This document shows, one piece after another, positions 42,716 through 51,040 of a DNA stretch of 64,000 nucleotides. This DNA is from Marinobacterium aestuarii (GTDB taxonomy: Bacteria > Pseudomonadota > Gammaproteobacteria > Pseudomonadales > Balneatricaceae). The notes beneath the pieces are model-generated. The model saw nothing but the letters and a program-made list of their open reading frames with translations, made no database searches and had not been told where the DNA came from. Made by a program: the position numbers and the translations under genes. Each line of letters begins with the position of its first letter. Position 1 is the first letter of the stretch. Location of the stretch: positions 1,488,001-1,552,000 of the forward strand of contig NZ_CP015839.1 in NCBI RefSeq assembly GCF_001651805.1, in the 5' to 3' direction.

Positions 42716-43001
42716 AAAAAGCCCCGCTCGCAGAGTGGGGCTTTTTTGTTTTGAAGGTCGATAGATTTGAACCCGAGAAGAGGGTTAGACCCGAGCGCAG
42801 CGAAGGCCATCCCGACCGGAGATGTCAGCGGCCTCGATTTTCCGCTCGCAGAGCGGGGCTTTTTTGTTTTGAAGGTCGATAGATTCGAACCCGAGAAGAG
42901 GGTTCGACTCGAGCGTAAGCGAGAGACCGCCGAGCGAAGCGAAGGCCATCCCGACCGGAGATATCAGCGGCCTCGATTATTCCGCTCGCAGAGTGGGGCT
43001 T
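42716..43001. repeat. Tandem repeat with terminator hairpin and T-arm-like sequence
   Basis: Units start with CCGCTCGCAGAGTGGGGCTT or close variants at 42724, 42842 and 42982 (units of 118 and 140 bases, then a partial one). Each full unit has a strong GC stem followed by TTTTTTG (a terminator) and then GGTCGATAGATTCGAACC, whose complement GGTTCGAATC looks like a tRNA T-loop. Next comes a GAGCGAAGCGAAGGCCATCC stretch. ORFs across it are artefacts of the repeats. Such arrays occur downstream of tRNA clusters; here they may be leftovers of one. Confidence 0.75.
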
Positions 43002-43026
43002 GCTGTTGATGGTCTACGCATTCTTA

Positions 43027-43412
43027 TTAATATTTTTGACGAAACAGCTCAGCTGTGAGCCCAAGTTTGATCATTACGTTGTTGTTTCGGGTTTGGACGT
43101 GTGTGTCAGGTGAGAGTATCGCTATCAGCAGATAATGGTCATCGAGCATTGCGCCCTGGCAGTAAACCAAGTGGATATCGCAGGTGCGGCGGTACTGATT
43201 TGCTTGGACATGCCAAGGCTTCGGTCATCTGCCAAGTGGATGTGCTTCACTTCTTCCGCCAATACCAATGGCAGTGATCATAAGGTGCGTCGCGCCCAAA
43301 AGTGCCCGGGAGCTCTCCTGTGGTCTTGTACCGCCGGAAGTCTTCTACCAATGCCCGTTGTTCTTGGTCCGTCAGAGATAGTGAAACTAAAAATACCCAA
43401 TCTTCCTATTTA
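43027..43412 (-). pseudogene. YafO-like toxin pseudogene (frameshifted)
   Basis: Three minus-strand frames together read LTDQEQRALVEDFRRYKTTG...LPGTFGRDAPYDH, then LAEEVKHIHLADD, then DIHLVYCQGAMLDDHYLLIA...ILSPDTHVQTRNNNVMIKLG. This is the order of motifs in YafO-family ribosome-linked mRNA interferases (RxPGxFGRD, HIHL, HLVYCQG, LLIAIL). At least two frameshifts break it and no start codon or antitoxin gene is seen. It lies immediately beyond the end of hipA on the same strand. Confidence 0.75.
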
Positions 43413-43430
43413 TGAAGGTTTAGTTTCACT
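43380..43430 (-). terminator. Inverted repeat at the 3' end of hipA
   Basis: AGTGAAACTAAA (43380-43391) is perfectly complementary to TTTAGTTTCACT (43419-43430), with a 27-base loop. It includes the hipA stop codon. The large loop and lack of a T-tract make it a weak classical terminator. It could stabilise the mRNA end or be a protein-binding site. Confidence 0.4.
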
Positions 43431-44673
43431 CTTCTTCGGTCTTGAATGCAAACTGCATAGTTTCCTGCTCGGACCGTGGGATGCCGATTTTGTTGGCAAC
43501 TTCGCGCCATTCTCCAACCGAGGCCAATATCTCGATAAAGATGCTCTCGGCCTCCTCCAGGCTGAGCTGAAAGAAGTCGATAACCTCGAATGCCAGCTCA
43601 TAGTTCAAGCTGTTGTCCTTGTCATCAATGTTGAGATGCAGGCCAGTGGCCATGGTGGTTGGATTTATGTCGTACGCGGGGGATAGGCGCCATCCTGCGC
43701 CATCAAATACAAACCCGTGATTACGCAGGTGGTCGTCAACGTTGGACACCGCAATGTTGAAGACGATGCGGCGCCACAGTTGTGCCAGGTCGTCCTTGGC
43801 CTGGACCCCGTGATTCGTCAGGAACTCAGCAATCTCCAGGTAGCTGGCGCCCTGATCACCATCGTAGTATTCAAGCTGTGTCATGGCCGATGAGAAATGC
43901 AGACGGGTACTTCCCTCACGGTCGAAACGACGGGTTAGAAAGGTATGGTGATTCGAGTTGAAGCGATCAATGCGGCACTCTGCCATATCAATACCCGCAT
44001 TAACGGCGAGCAGGTAGGTCAGGTACTCCCAGGCGCCGATATTGTGATCGTCAAAACGACTGGGGAACTTGGCGATCCAGAGATTCTGGTGTTCGTCCAC
44101 AACAGAGGCCTTGGGACGGGCACCGCCCAGGGATGAGCCTGGAGAAATCAGCATATAGAGCCACTTCATGTACTCAGGGTCGTCAAATTTTCCATCATCT
44201 TCAATCTGCCTGGCAGCGAACTCCAGTTCACGCAGGGATGTGATAGGCGGCGCTGAGAGGCGCTCGTCGTCATCCAGAAACGGTCCCTCGATGTCGGATT
44301 TAAAGCGCATGGCTCCCATACGGTACAGGTCGTGTACCCCGAGCAGATAATCGGACTCCTGCAGGGTTTTTGGACGCCGTTCTTCCTGACGAGCCAGGGC
44401 CGCTTCACGCCGTTGCATCAGTAGACGCCCCCAGCGATCTGGACAGGAATCCAGGAAGGTTCTGAAGTTTCTATCACCGCCCTGGTGCTGACTGCCCTCA
44501 AACAATTGCAGCTCAGGATCAATCTGTAGGTACGAGGAGCCTGGCTGTAGCCACTCAGGTGCATAGGAAAAGCTGAAGTGCTCATTCCCGCGCACCAGAT
44601 CTGCGGTCAGGGTACCAATCAGTTCGGGCTCATCACCGACCCAGTCGGCATAGACATAGATATCGCGGCTCAT
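43426..44673 (-). CDS. hipA: HipA-family serine/threonine kinase toxin
   Basis: A 415-aa HipA-like protein. LISPGSSLGGARPKASVVD is the Gly-rich/ATP-loop region. WIAKFPSRFDDHN gives the ATP-binding Lys. The catalytic loop is NIAVSNVDDHLRNHGF and the metal-binding motif is SPAYDINP in place of DFG. All key residues are present. HipA kinases phosphorylate glutamyl-tRNA synthetase or related targets and cause growth arrest. The ATG overlaps the hipB stop (ATGA). Length and motif order are normal, so this toxin appears intact. Confidence 0.92.
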   Translation of the reverse strand: MSRDIYVYADWVGDEPELIGTLTADLVRGNEHFSFSYAPEWLQPGSSYLQIDPELQLFEGSQHQGGDRNFRTFLDSCPDRWGRLLMQRREAALARQEERRPKTLQESDYLLGVHDLYRMGAMRFKSDIEGPFLDDDERLSAPPITSLRELEFAARQIEDDGKFDDPEYMKWLYMLISPGSSLGGARPKASVVDEHQNLWIAKFPSRFDDHNIGAWEYLTYLLAVNAGIDMAECRIDRFNSNHHTFLTRRFDREGSTRLHFSSAMTQLEYYDGDQGASYLEIAEFLTNHGVQAKDDLAQLWRRIVFNIAVSNVDDHLRNHGFVFDGAGWRLSPAYDINPTTMATGLHLNIDDKDNSLNYELAFEVIDFFQLSLEEAESIFIEILASVGEWREVANKIGIPRSEQETMQFAFKTEEE

Positions 44674-45224
44674 GTGTCATCTCCATCTGACTCTCTGTTG
44701 GGCAACGTGCTTTTGACGCTCTCCCTCCGTTGCTCTTTTGCCTTCTTCATCGCTGAGCCGATTAGCGATTTTAAAGTCGAAGAGCGCGCTTCCTTCGGTT
44801 GAATAGCGGTACTCTTTTTCCCGTCGTGCTTTGGTGTCATGCGATGCCGCTTATCAGTAGGGGTTGGCACCGGTGACGGCGTGCGCTTCGTGACCGATTT
44901 TGCTCTGGAAAGCAGTTCGATGTCCTGTACCTTACGGCCCATTTCATCATCGGACGCGACCTTGGCCAGATCGTCTGCCAAGCCCAATACCGCGAGCACA
45001 CGCAAGTAGTGACCGATAGAAACCGTTGACTCTCCCCGCTCGATGTTGCGCAGGGTTGGCTTGGATAAGCCTGTGCGGTCAGCAATCATGGCTTGTGTGA
45101 TCTTGCGCCGTTTCATCGCCAGGCGGATGTTTTCACCCAGCTGCTGGAGAATCCTCTGCTCTTTTGGAAAAATAACAGCGGTGCGCTTTTGCTTGCCCGC
45201 CGTTACGGTAGTGACAGAGCTCAT
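44670..45224 (-). CDS. hipB: HipB-like antitoxin/regulator with long basic tail
   Basis: About 184 aa from the ATG at 45224 (MSSVTTVTAG). Residues about 25-90 are a Cro/CI helix-turn-helix (ENIRLAMKRRKITQAMIADR, LSKPTLRNIERGES). The C-terminal 90 residues are Lys/Ser/Thr-rich and low in structure (KRTPSPVPTPTDKRHRMTPK), longer than in E. coli HipB. It should bind HipA and repress its own operon. A perfect 14-base palindrome lies 32 bases upstream. Confidence 0.88.
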   Translation of the reverse strand: MSSVTTVTAGKQKRTAVIFPKEQRILQQLGENIRLAMKRRKITQAMIADRTGLSKPTLRNIERGESTVSIGHYLRVLAVLGLADDLAKVASDDEMGRKVQDIELLSRAKSVTKRTPSPVPTPTDKRHRMTPKHDGKKSTAIQPKEARSSTLKSLIGSAMKKAKEQRRESVKSTLPNRESDGDDT

Positions 45225-45255
45225 GACACTATAACTCCACAAATATTCAATTCTT

Positions 45256-45269
45256 GAAATTATAATTTC
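45256..45269. promoter_or_regulatory. Palindrome upstream of hipB
   Basis: GAAATTATAATTTC, a perfect 14-base inverted repeat containing TATAAT-like bases. Its place just upstream of hipB suits an autoregulatory operator over the promoter. A hint of further half-sites (AATTCTTG, TTTCACTTTAAG) flanks it. Confidence 0.55.
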
Positions 45270-45383
45270 ACTTTAAGGGTCGGTCAAGGCATCCCAGATA
45301 GCTCCGGGGCGGATAGGGACTCGCGAACCACGGCCAGAAGCCCAGAGGTACGCCAATCCTGCCTGCACCAGCACTGTAGCACG

Positions 45384-45833
45384 TCAAAAATTCTGACAGC
45401 GTGCGGTGTCGATGGTATTTAGTTGACCCTGAAAAATGGCGTTTCGAGCAGCAGCCGCTATTCCTTCGGGGTCACTTTTTAATGCTTTCAGCAAGCGAGT
45501 GAGCATATACCGCAACAACGGGCGGTACTTTCCCAGCACAAAAATAAAGCCACCGTAGTGACTTGCGCAGATTCTGGCCACTGGCGCTCAGCAGTACGTT
45601 GAGCGCATCGCCCAGAACTTCTGTCAGGAAGTACCGTTTCATCTTGTCGTCTGATTTCAGGTGCCCGATGATCGGCTCGACACAGTCGCGTGGTCGCATC
45701 TAGCGCTTCTCCGATTCCGGCACACCGCGTTTCTGCCCGGCAATAATGATCCGGATGCCGTCAACGCCGGAACCATGATAGCCACGGTCAACGAAGCAGG
45801 GGTCGGACTTGCCTACATCGTTCTCCATGTAAT
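45384..45833 (-). pseudogene. IS5-family transposase remnant
   Basis: The minus-strand frame reads SDPCFVDRGYHGSGVDGIRI, IIAGQKRGVPESEKR, a stop, then MRPRDCVEPIIGHLKSDDKM and LGDALNVLLSASGQNLRKSL, matching the C-terminal half of IS5-type transposases (D-x-GY and VEP-IGH-K with the catalytic Glu). An in-frame TAG and a frameshift near the end break it, and the N-terminal half is cut off where the next IS begins. Confidence 0.8.
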
Positions 45834-45904
45834 TAGTGCTAGAGCGCGTCCTCATTTGAAGCAACCGGCCTCACTCGGTAACCTTGTTACATTTGAGGTA
45901 ACGA

Positions 45905-46578
45905 TTGGTTAGGTACTACTGGCTACGTGACGATCAGTGGGAGCGCATCAAGCATTTGCTACCTGGCAAGTCCTGCGACAGAGGCGTGACTGCACGTGAT
46001 AACCGCCTGTTCGTTGGGGCGGTTCTGTGGATTGCACGGACGGGGTCGCCCTGGCGGGATTTGCCCGAGTTCTATGGACATTGGCACCGTGTTTACGTCC
46101 GTTACAACCGCTGTTCTCACAAGGGTTTCTGGCTAAAAATCATGGAGTCGCTGTCAGAGGACGCTGATGTTGAACAGCTGATGGTCGATAGCAGCATTGT
46201 GCGAGTCCATCAGCACGGGGCCGCAAAAAAACAGAGCAAGACGCCGAAGCCATGGGGAAGTCCCGAGGCGGACTGAGCACCAAAATCCATGCGGCCGTAG
46301 ATGCCCTGGGCAACCCGGTACGACTACTGCTGACGCCAGGGCAGGCATCGGAATACGGGCAAGCCGAGGCGCTATTGGATGGCTTTACGCCCGACCAGGT
46401 GCTGGCAGACAAGGGATATGATTCAGATGCCTTTGTTGAAGCCATCCAGGGGACTGGCGCGGAAGCGATGGGCACAGATGATAACGACAAGCGCGGTCAG
46501 TCCTGTTGCTGCAATAATAATCTCGGTCATGATTCTCTCCTGTTTGCCTACAAGGCCGCGCATAGCCTTACTTTGTGA
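45905..46578 (+). mobile_element. IS5-superfamily (IS427-type) element remnant, two-frame transposase, 3' end lost
   Basis: Frame 1 (45905-46276) begins LRDDQWERIKHLLPGK and has GAVLWIARTGSPWRDLP with the first catalytic Asp at VDSSIVRVHQHG. Frame 2 (about 46252-46578) has MGKSRGGLSTKIHAAVDALG, ASEYGQAEALLDGF and VLADKGYDSDAF, which holds the second Asp. The split is the usual IS427-type frameshift layout. After IQGTGAEA the protein diverges; the last third with the catalytic Glu is missing, so the element is dead. It appears to have inserted in or next to the IS5 remnant on its left. Confidence 0.82.
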
Positions 46579-46697
46579 CCCGCTGAATCGTGTCCACGAT
46601 TGCAGGGTACGATCACTATGATCTATCCATGTAGAAGGGACGGTCGTTTAATCCACGATTTCACCCTCTCGTAAAAAGCGTAAAGGACCTTCCTACC

Positions 46698-47387
46698 ATG
46701 ACTCAAACCTTGGGCATTATCGGTGCTGGTCATCTTGCCAGCTATACGGTCGCCGGGCTGCGCAATGGCGGCGACAATCGCCGTATTGTTGTGTCGCCGC
46801 GCAACCGCGAGCTGTCAGCAAGGCTCGGTCGGGATTACGGCTGTGAGGTTGTGGCTTCCAATCAGGCGGTGATTGATACCGCCGACTGGATCCTGCTCGC
46901 AGTCCGGCCCGAGTTCCTTAACCCCGTGCTGGCCGAGTGTCGCTTTCGTGGCGACCAGTTGGTGATCTCCTGTATCGCCGGCGCTGTTCCGATCTGTCCG
47001 CCCTGCGCAGAGGTCAAGGTGCTGTTCGGTTGCCTGGGTTCGGTAATCCCCCTAGACAATGAAGAATAGTTCGAACTCGCAACAATTGCTGCCTGCTACA
47101 ACGGCTGGTTGCTCGATCTCTTTGCGACGGTGAGCGAATGGCTCGAGCAACAGGGAATTGCGCCTGAAAAGGCCCGTGCCTTGATTCTGAGTGCCAGCTC
47201 GGGTGCGGCGGCGATGGGTGCTGACAGGTCAGAAAACAGCCTGCGCGAGCTCAGTGCCGGTATAGCTACGCCCAATACCCTGACCCGACTCGGGCTTGAT
47301 CACCTTAAAGGCCGAGGCGCCTTTCAGCCCTGGGCTGAGGCATGCAAGCTTTTGAGCCAGCAGCTGGATATCCCAGGCAGAGGCTAA
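46698..47387 (+). pseudogene. Pyrroline-5-carboxylate reductase-like gene, broken
   Basis: One frame reads from MTQTLGIIGAGHLASYTVAG (NAD(P)-binding Rossmann start) to a TAG at 47067, then on to FELATIAACYNGWLLDLF and a SASSGAAAMGADRSE-containing tail. P5CR-type proteins normally have about 25 more residues (a CMPS..G.T.LYP stretch) between VISCIAG and the FELAT segment, so an internal deletion as well as a stop is likely. The TAG could come from a CAG codon. An AAGGA lies upstream. A short readthrough product cannot be excluded but the deletion argues for loss. Confidence 0.75.
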
Positions 47388-47655
47388 GGTACCTGGCCGG
47401 TATGCCCGTCTTGAGAATGCCGCTGTTCGATCGTGCCGTTAAGGCGGAGGCCGCTGGGCCGGCAAGACATTTGTCGGCATTATTTTGTAGTGCACAAAAA
47501 CAAATAAAATAAATTTATTTGTTTATTTACAATTAGTTATAGAAAGCATGGGGGTTTCGTAGTTTTTGTTTGTTGCGCTGCAGCATAACGAGGTATAGAC
47601 TCCTCACATCAACTACTTTTAACCAAAACTTCTCTTAACCAATAGGTACACAAAC

Positions 47656-48009
47656 ATGTTCAAGAATCTTCCTACTGCTGACTTCTCTGCTTTTGGCGCT
47701 CCTGTTCAGAAACTGATCGAACTGAACACCGCTACAATGACAAAGGCGTTTGAACTGCAGAAAGCGGCTATCGAGAAGCAGATTGCTCAGTCACAGGCTG
47801 ATTTCAAAGCTGTTTCTGAAATCAAAAACCCTGAAGCTCTGACTTCTTTTGTTACTGCAAAATCTGAAGAAGCCAAGAAGAACCTTGAGACTCTGAAGGC
47901 TGATGCTCAGGTCGCTGCAGAAAGCACCAAGGCTTACTTCACTGAAGTTCAGGCTATCCTGACTGAAAGCAAAGACGTTTTCGTTAATGCTGCCAAAAAA
48001 ACAGCTTAA
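47656..48009 (+). CDS. Phasin family protein
   Basis: A 117-aa amphipathic helical protein: FGAPVQKLIELNTATMTKAF, AQSQADFKAVSEIKNPEALT and STKAYFTEVQAILTES match the phasin_2/PhaP fold. Phasins coat polyhydroxyalkanoate granules and affect their size and number. A strong terminator follows at once, so it is a single-gene unit, typical for an abundant protein. The codon use (many GCT, CTG, AAG) looks like that of a highly expressed gene. It marks the start of the core-like part of the window. Confidence 0.9.
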   Translation: MFKNLPTADFSAFGAPVQKLIELNTATMTKAFELQKAAIEKQIAQSQADFKAVSEIKNPEALTSFVTAKSEEAKKNLETLKADAQVAAESTKAYFTEVQAILTESKDVFVNAAKKTA

Positions 48010-48023
48010 TGTAAGCTGCTTTT

Positions 48024-48059
48024 AAAAAAGCCCCCGACAGCAATGTCGGGGGCTTTTTT
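48024..48059 (+). terminator. Rho-independent terminator after phasin gene
   Basis: GCCCCCGACA-GCAA-TGTCGGGGGC forms a perfect 10-bp GC-rich stem with A6 before and T6 after. It can act in both directions. Confidence 0.95.
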
Positions 48060-48128
48060 GTGCCTGATGGCTACGGCGAAGCATCAAGGTGCATAAAGCA
48101 GATGTCAGCGTCTTCATTGTTTCTCCCG

Positions 48129-49469
48129 TCAGACCTGGCAGTAGCAATCCTCGATAACGCGCCGCACTGTTTGTAGTGCGACTTCAAGTACCTCCAGCTT
48201 CACCGATCCCAGTGCCAAGCGTATTGCATGGGGAACCTGCTCGGATGTTGCGAAAGGCTCGGCAGTAGAAACGGCGATATTTTTCTGCAGTAGCGCCATC
48301 GTCACCCGGTCGGCCCGGGTTTCCTCCGGCAGGTTAACCCAGAGGAAGTAGGAGGCCGGGTGGCCGCTGCATTGCAGTCCGGCCAGTATCTCCCGTGCCA
48401 TTGACTGGCGTTGCATTGCATCCTGGCGCTTTTCGGCTTCCAGGCGAGTAACGGTTCCATCGTCAATCCAGCCGCAGGCAATGGCGGTCATAACGCCGGG
48501 GGTGTTCCAGGTAGTCGCCCGGATTGCACGCTCGATTCTTGGCACCCAGGGCAGTGGCGTGACGATAAATCCGATGCGAAGCCCGGTGGCAACGCTCTTG
48601 GAAAGGCCGGAGATATAGAGGGTTCGCTCCGGGGCCAGCATCGCCAGCGGAGCGGGGGGCTGTTGTGCCAGGAAGGCATAAGCAGCATCCTCGATAATGA
48701 GCAGGTCGTGCTTGCGTGCAATAGCGATCAGTTGCTGGCGCTGTTTCAGGCCTGTGACCCAGCCCATTGGGTTGTGCAGGGTCGGCATGGCGTAGAGGGC
48801 ACGGACTTGCCGGCTCTCGCATAGCTGTTTTAGTACTTCCAGATCAGGGCCCTGGTCTGCCGCCGAGATGGGGGCCAGCTCCAGCCCATGACTCTGGGCG
48901 AGTACCTTGAAACCAGGGTAGGTGAGCGCATCTGTGGCAACTACATCACCGGGCTGCAGCAGTGCCATAACCGCTGTTGCCAGGCCATGCTGTGCGCCAC
49001 TCACAATCAGTACCTGCTCCGCGCTGACCGATAGCCCTCGGCACCTCAGGTGACGGGCAATGATGGCGCGCTCGTGCGTACGTCCGCCGTGGGGCTGGTA
49101 GTGCAGCAGGGCTTCCAGATCGCCGGAGGCGGCAAGCTGGCGCAGGGCGCCGCGCAGCAGTTCCGTCTGGCCCGGCAGTGAGGGGTAGTTGAAGTTGAGA
49201 TCGACCATGTTTGCGGCCGTTGCCTGCTGATCGATACCCTGGGCCGGGGACAGTGCTGTTTCGCGCACAAAGGTGCCTCGGCCGGTTTCTCCGCTCGTCA
49301 AACCCATGGCTTCAAGTTCGGCATAAACCCGCGACGCTGTCACCAGGGCCAGGCCTTCCCGGGCGGCAAGCTCGCGGTGGGTGGGCAGGCGAGTGCCGGG
49401 CGCCAGGGTGCCTGCGCGAATATCGGCGGCAAAGGCGTCCACCAGGCGTTTGTATTGGGCGCGGGGCAT
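48129..49469 (-). CDS. MocR/PdxR-family regulator (GntR HTH fused to aminotransferase-like domain)
   Basis: About 446 aa from the ATG at 49469. A much longer frame extends upstream but overlaps the divergent gene. The N-terminal GntR-type wing is PRAQYKRLVDAFAADIRAGT, LPTHRELAAREGLALVTASR and GETGRGTFV. The C-terminal fold-type I aminotransferase domain includes IIEDAAYAF and the PLP-binding Lys in YISGLSKSVATGLRIGF. MocR-like proteins use PLP as effector and often regulate vitamin B6 or amino-acid genes. It is divergent from the DJ-1/PfpI gene, which it probably regulates. Confidence 0.9.
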   Translation of the reverse strand: MPRAQYKRLVDAFAADIRAGTLAPGTRLPTHRELAAREGLALVTASRVYAELEAMGLTSGETGRGTFVRETALSPAQGIDQQATAANMVDLNFNYPSLPGQTELLRGALRQLAASGDLEALLHYQPHGGRTHERAIIARHLRCRGLSVSAEQVLIVSGAQHGLATAVMALLQPGDVVATDALTYPGFKVLAQSHGLELAPISAADQGPDLEVLKQLCESRQVRALYAMPTLHNPMGWVTGLKQRQQLIAIARKHDLLIIEDAAYAFLAQQPPAPLAMLAPERTLYISGLSKSVATGLRIGFIVTPLPWVPRIERAIRATTWNTPGVMTAIACGWIDDGTVTRLEAEKRQDAMQRQSMAREILAGLQCSGHPASYFLWVNLPEETRADRVTMALLQKNIAVSTAEPFATSEQVPHAIRLALGSVKLEVLEVALQTVRRVIEDCYCQV

Positions 49470-49559
49470 GGGAATGTATCCATGACAATAATTTGATTGT
49501 CCTGATTTTGGAGCATAGAGTCGGGCCTCGCAAGCGTGGTTAAACAGGACTCCGACAGT

Positions 49560-50177
49560 ATGCATATTTCCATTCTCACCTTTGATGGCTTCAACGAGCT
49601 CGACTCCCTGATCGCGCTCGGCATCCTGAATCGCGTAGCTAAGCCAGGCTGGCGCGTGACCATTGCCAGCCCTGCTGCGCGCGTGCGGTCGATGAACGGG
49701 GTGGTGCTCGAAAGTCAGGTATCGCTTGCCGAGGCAAGCACGGCTGATGCGGTCATTATTGGCAGCGGCATGCGCACGCGGCAGATAGTGGCGGATGCGT
49801 CGATAATGAGCCAGTTGCAGCTTGATCCCTCCCGTCAGTTGCTGGGGGCGCAATGTTCCGGCACGTTGCTGCTGGCAAGGCTTGGGTTACTCAGGAGTAT
49901 TCCAGCCTGTACGGACCTGACGACAAAGCCCTGGGTGCAGGATGCCGGCATAGAGGTGCTCAACCAGGCCTTTTTTGCCAAAGGCAATGTCGCCACGGCC
50001 GGCGGCTGTCTTGCATCTCAATACCTTGCCGCCTGGGTCATTGCTCGTCTGGAGGGCATGGACGCGGCGCAGTCCGCCCTGCATTACGTGGCACCTGTGG
50101 GAGAGAAAGAGGAGTATGTGTCGCGGGCGATGCAAAATATCAGCCCCTATCTGGGCGAGACGGCTGTCACTGTTTGA
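49560..50177 (+). CDS. DJ-1/PfpI family protein
   Basis: A 205-aa protein. It begins MHISILTFDGFNELDSL; the nucleophile Cys lies in GAQCSGTLLLARLGLL, and TTKPWVQDAGIEVLNQAFFA and TAGGCLASQYLAAWV match the ThiJ/PfpI fold (GlxA-like amidase class). Members act as glyoxalase III, chaperone or small-amide hydrolases. The ATG at 49560 is preferred to a GTG at 49536. It is divergent from the MocR-type regulator, a common pairing that suggests joint regulation. Confidence 0.88.
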   Translation: MHISILTFDGFNELDSLIALGILNRVAKPGWRVTIASPAARVRSMNGVVLESQVSLAEASTADAVIIGSGMRTRQIVADASIMSQLQLDPSRQLLGAQCSGTLLLARLGLLRSIPACTDLTTKPWVQDAGIEVLNQAFFAKGNVATAGGCLASQYLAAWVIARLEGMDAAQSALHYVAPVGEKEEYVSRAMQNISPYLGETAVTV

Positions 50178-50300
50178 ACGCTAAAGCCATGGCCAAGCCG
50201 CTCTGAAGCGGCTTTCAGTCCCGTCTGGTTGGCCAAAATGAAGCTTCCAAGCTGCAAGCTAAGTTGCTGAAAGCAATCGGGAATAAATCGCAAAAAAGGC

Positions 50301-50328
50301 TTGCGTTCAAAGTCGGCGTCACTATAAT
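50301..50328 (+). promoter_or_regulatory. Sigma-70 promoter of tRNA-Val
   Basis: TTGCGT (50301-50306), 16-base spacer, TATAAT (50323-50328). It ends 15 bases before the tRNA start. Perfect -10 and good -35 elements fit a strong stable-RNA promoter. Confidence 0.75.
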
Positions 50329-50343
50329 ACGCACCATCTCTTC

Positions 50344-50420
50344 AGGACTATAGCTCAGTTGGTTAGAGCACCACCTTGACATGGTGGGGGTCAGCGGTTC
50401 GAGTCCGCTTAGTCCTACCA
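50344..50420 (+). tRNA. tRNA-Val (anticodon GAC)
   Basis: 77 bases with encoded CCA. Acceptor AGGACTA/TAGTCCT, D-arm GCTCAGTTGGTTAGAGC, anticodon arm CCACC-TTGACAT-GGTGG with anticodon GAC, and T-arm AGCGG-TTCGAGT-CCGCT. All arms pair well. Confidence 0.96.
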
Positions 50421-50431
50421 AATTGTGTACC

Positions 50432-50471
50432 AAAAACAGCCACTAACGGGTCAAGCCGAGTGGCTGTTTTT
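50432..50471 (+). terminator. Rho-independent terminator after tRNA-Val
   Basis: AAAAACAGCCACT and AGTGGCTGTTTTT form a 13-bp stem (including the A/T ends) with a 14-base loop, 11 bases after the tRNA end. Confidence 0.85.
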
Positions 50472-50605
50472 GTTTCTGCATGGCTGCTTTTCAATTCTTC
50501 TGTGATCACAAATCACAATGCCGGGTGCTGGCTGTCGGCCTTTCCACTCGGCTGCATGGATGTGATACCCGAGGCGAGTAGATTGGTGTTAAGCCCGACA
50601 GACGG

Positions 50606-50905
50606 CTAATTACCCTTGTGCTGGTGCACCCTGGCGGCGCCTTCTATCTGGGCGGTGAGTTCGAGCATGCGCAGGTGTTGCGCGGCTTTGTCGTTGCTGT
50701 TGTCCTGGGCTTCGCTGTAAAACGCCAGCGCGCACTGGCTGATGCGCTGAGCCTTGTCGGCGGAGTAGGGGCACAGGATTTTAAGGTCTTTGGCCGTGTT
50801 CTGGATGTCCTCCAGTACCCGGTTGTTGGGTCTGGCGGTGGCGTTGGCGAGTAGCATGTTTCGCAGCTGGCCCGCGGTGGTGCGCAGGAGGACGGAAGTA
50901 CGCAT
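50606..50905 (-). CDS. Hypothetical 99-aa helical protein
   Basis: Unknown family. The start is MRTSVLLRTTAGQLRNMLLA and the body is predicted helix with Ala/Gln/Leu-rich segments (YSADKAQRISQCALAFYSEA, AAQHLRMLELTAQIEGAARV). One Cys in the middle, no signal peptide and no membrane helix. It stands alone between tRNA-Val and the PA14 gene. Confidence 0.55.
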   Translation of the reverse strand: MRTSVLLRTTAGQLRNMLLANATARPNNRVLEDIQNTAKDLKILCPYSADKAQRISQCALAFYSEAQDNSNDKAAQHLRMLELTAQIEGAARVHQHKGN

Positions 50906-51040
50906 GGTTACATATCCCTATGTAAAGCCCCATATCCGTACGGGGCCTGATGACTAGAGTGGTCGTCTGCTTTACTGCATCTGCCTCTTTACCTGCCTGG
51001 CCGGTGGCAAGTCAAGGTGGTGCTGTTGAATCTGAGCGGG

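Noticed and set aside
42679..43009. Two overlapping ORFs with RPERSEGHPDR-type sequence
   Set aside because: Products of the tandem terminator repeats; no start signals and frame set by the repeat unit.
43135..43686. 183-codon plus-strand ORF
   Set aside because: Overlaps hipA and the YafO-like remnant on the other strand; no family resemblance.
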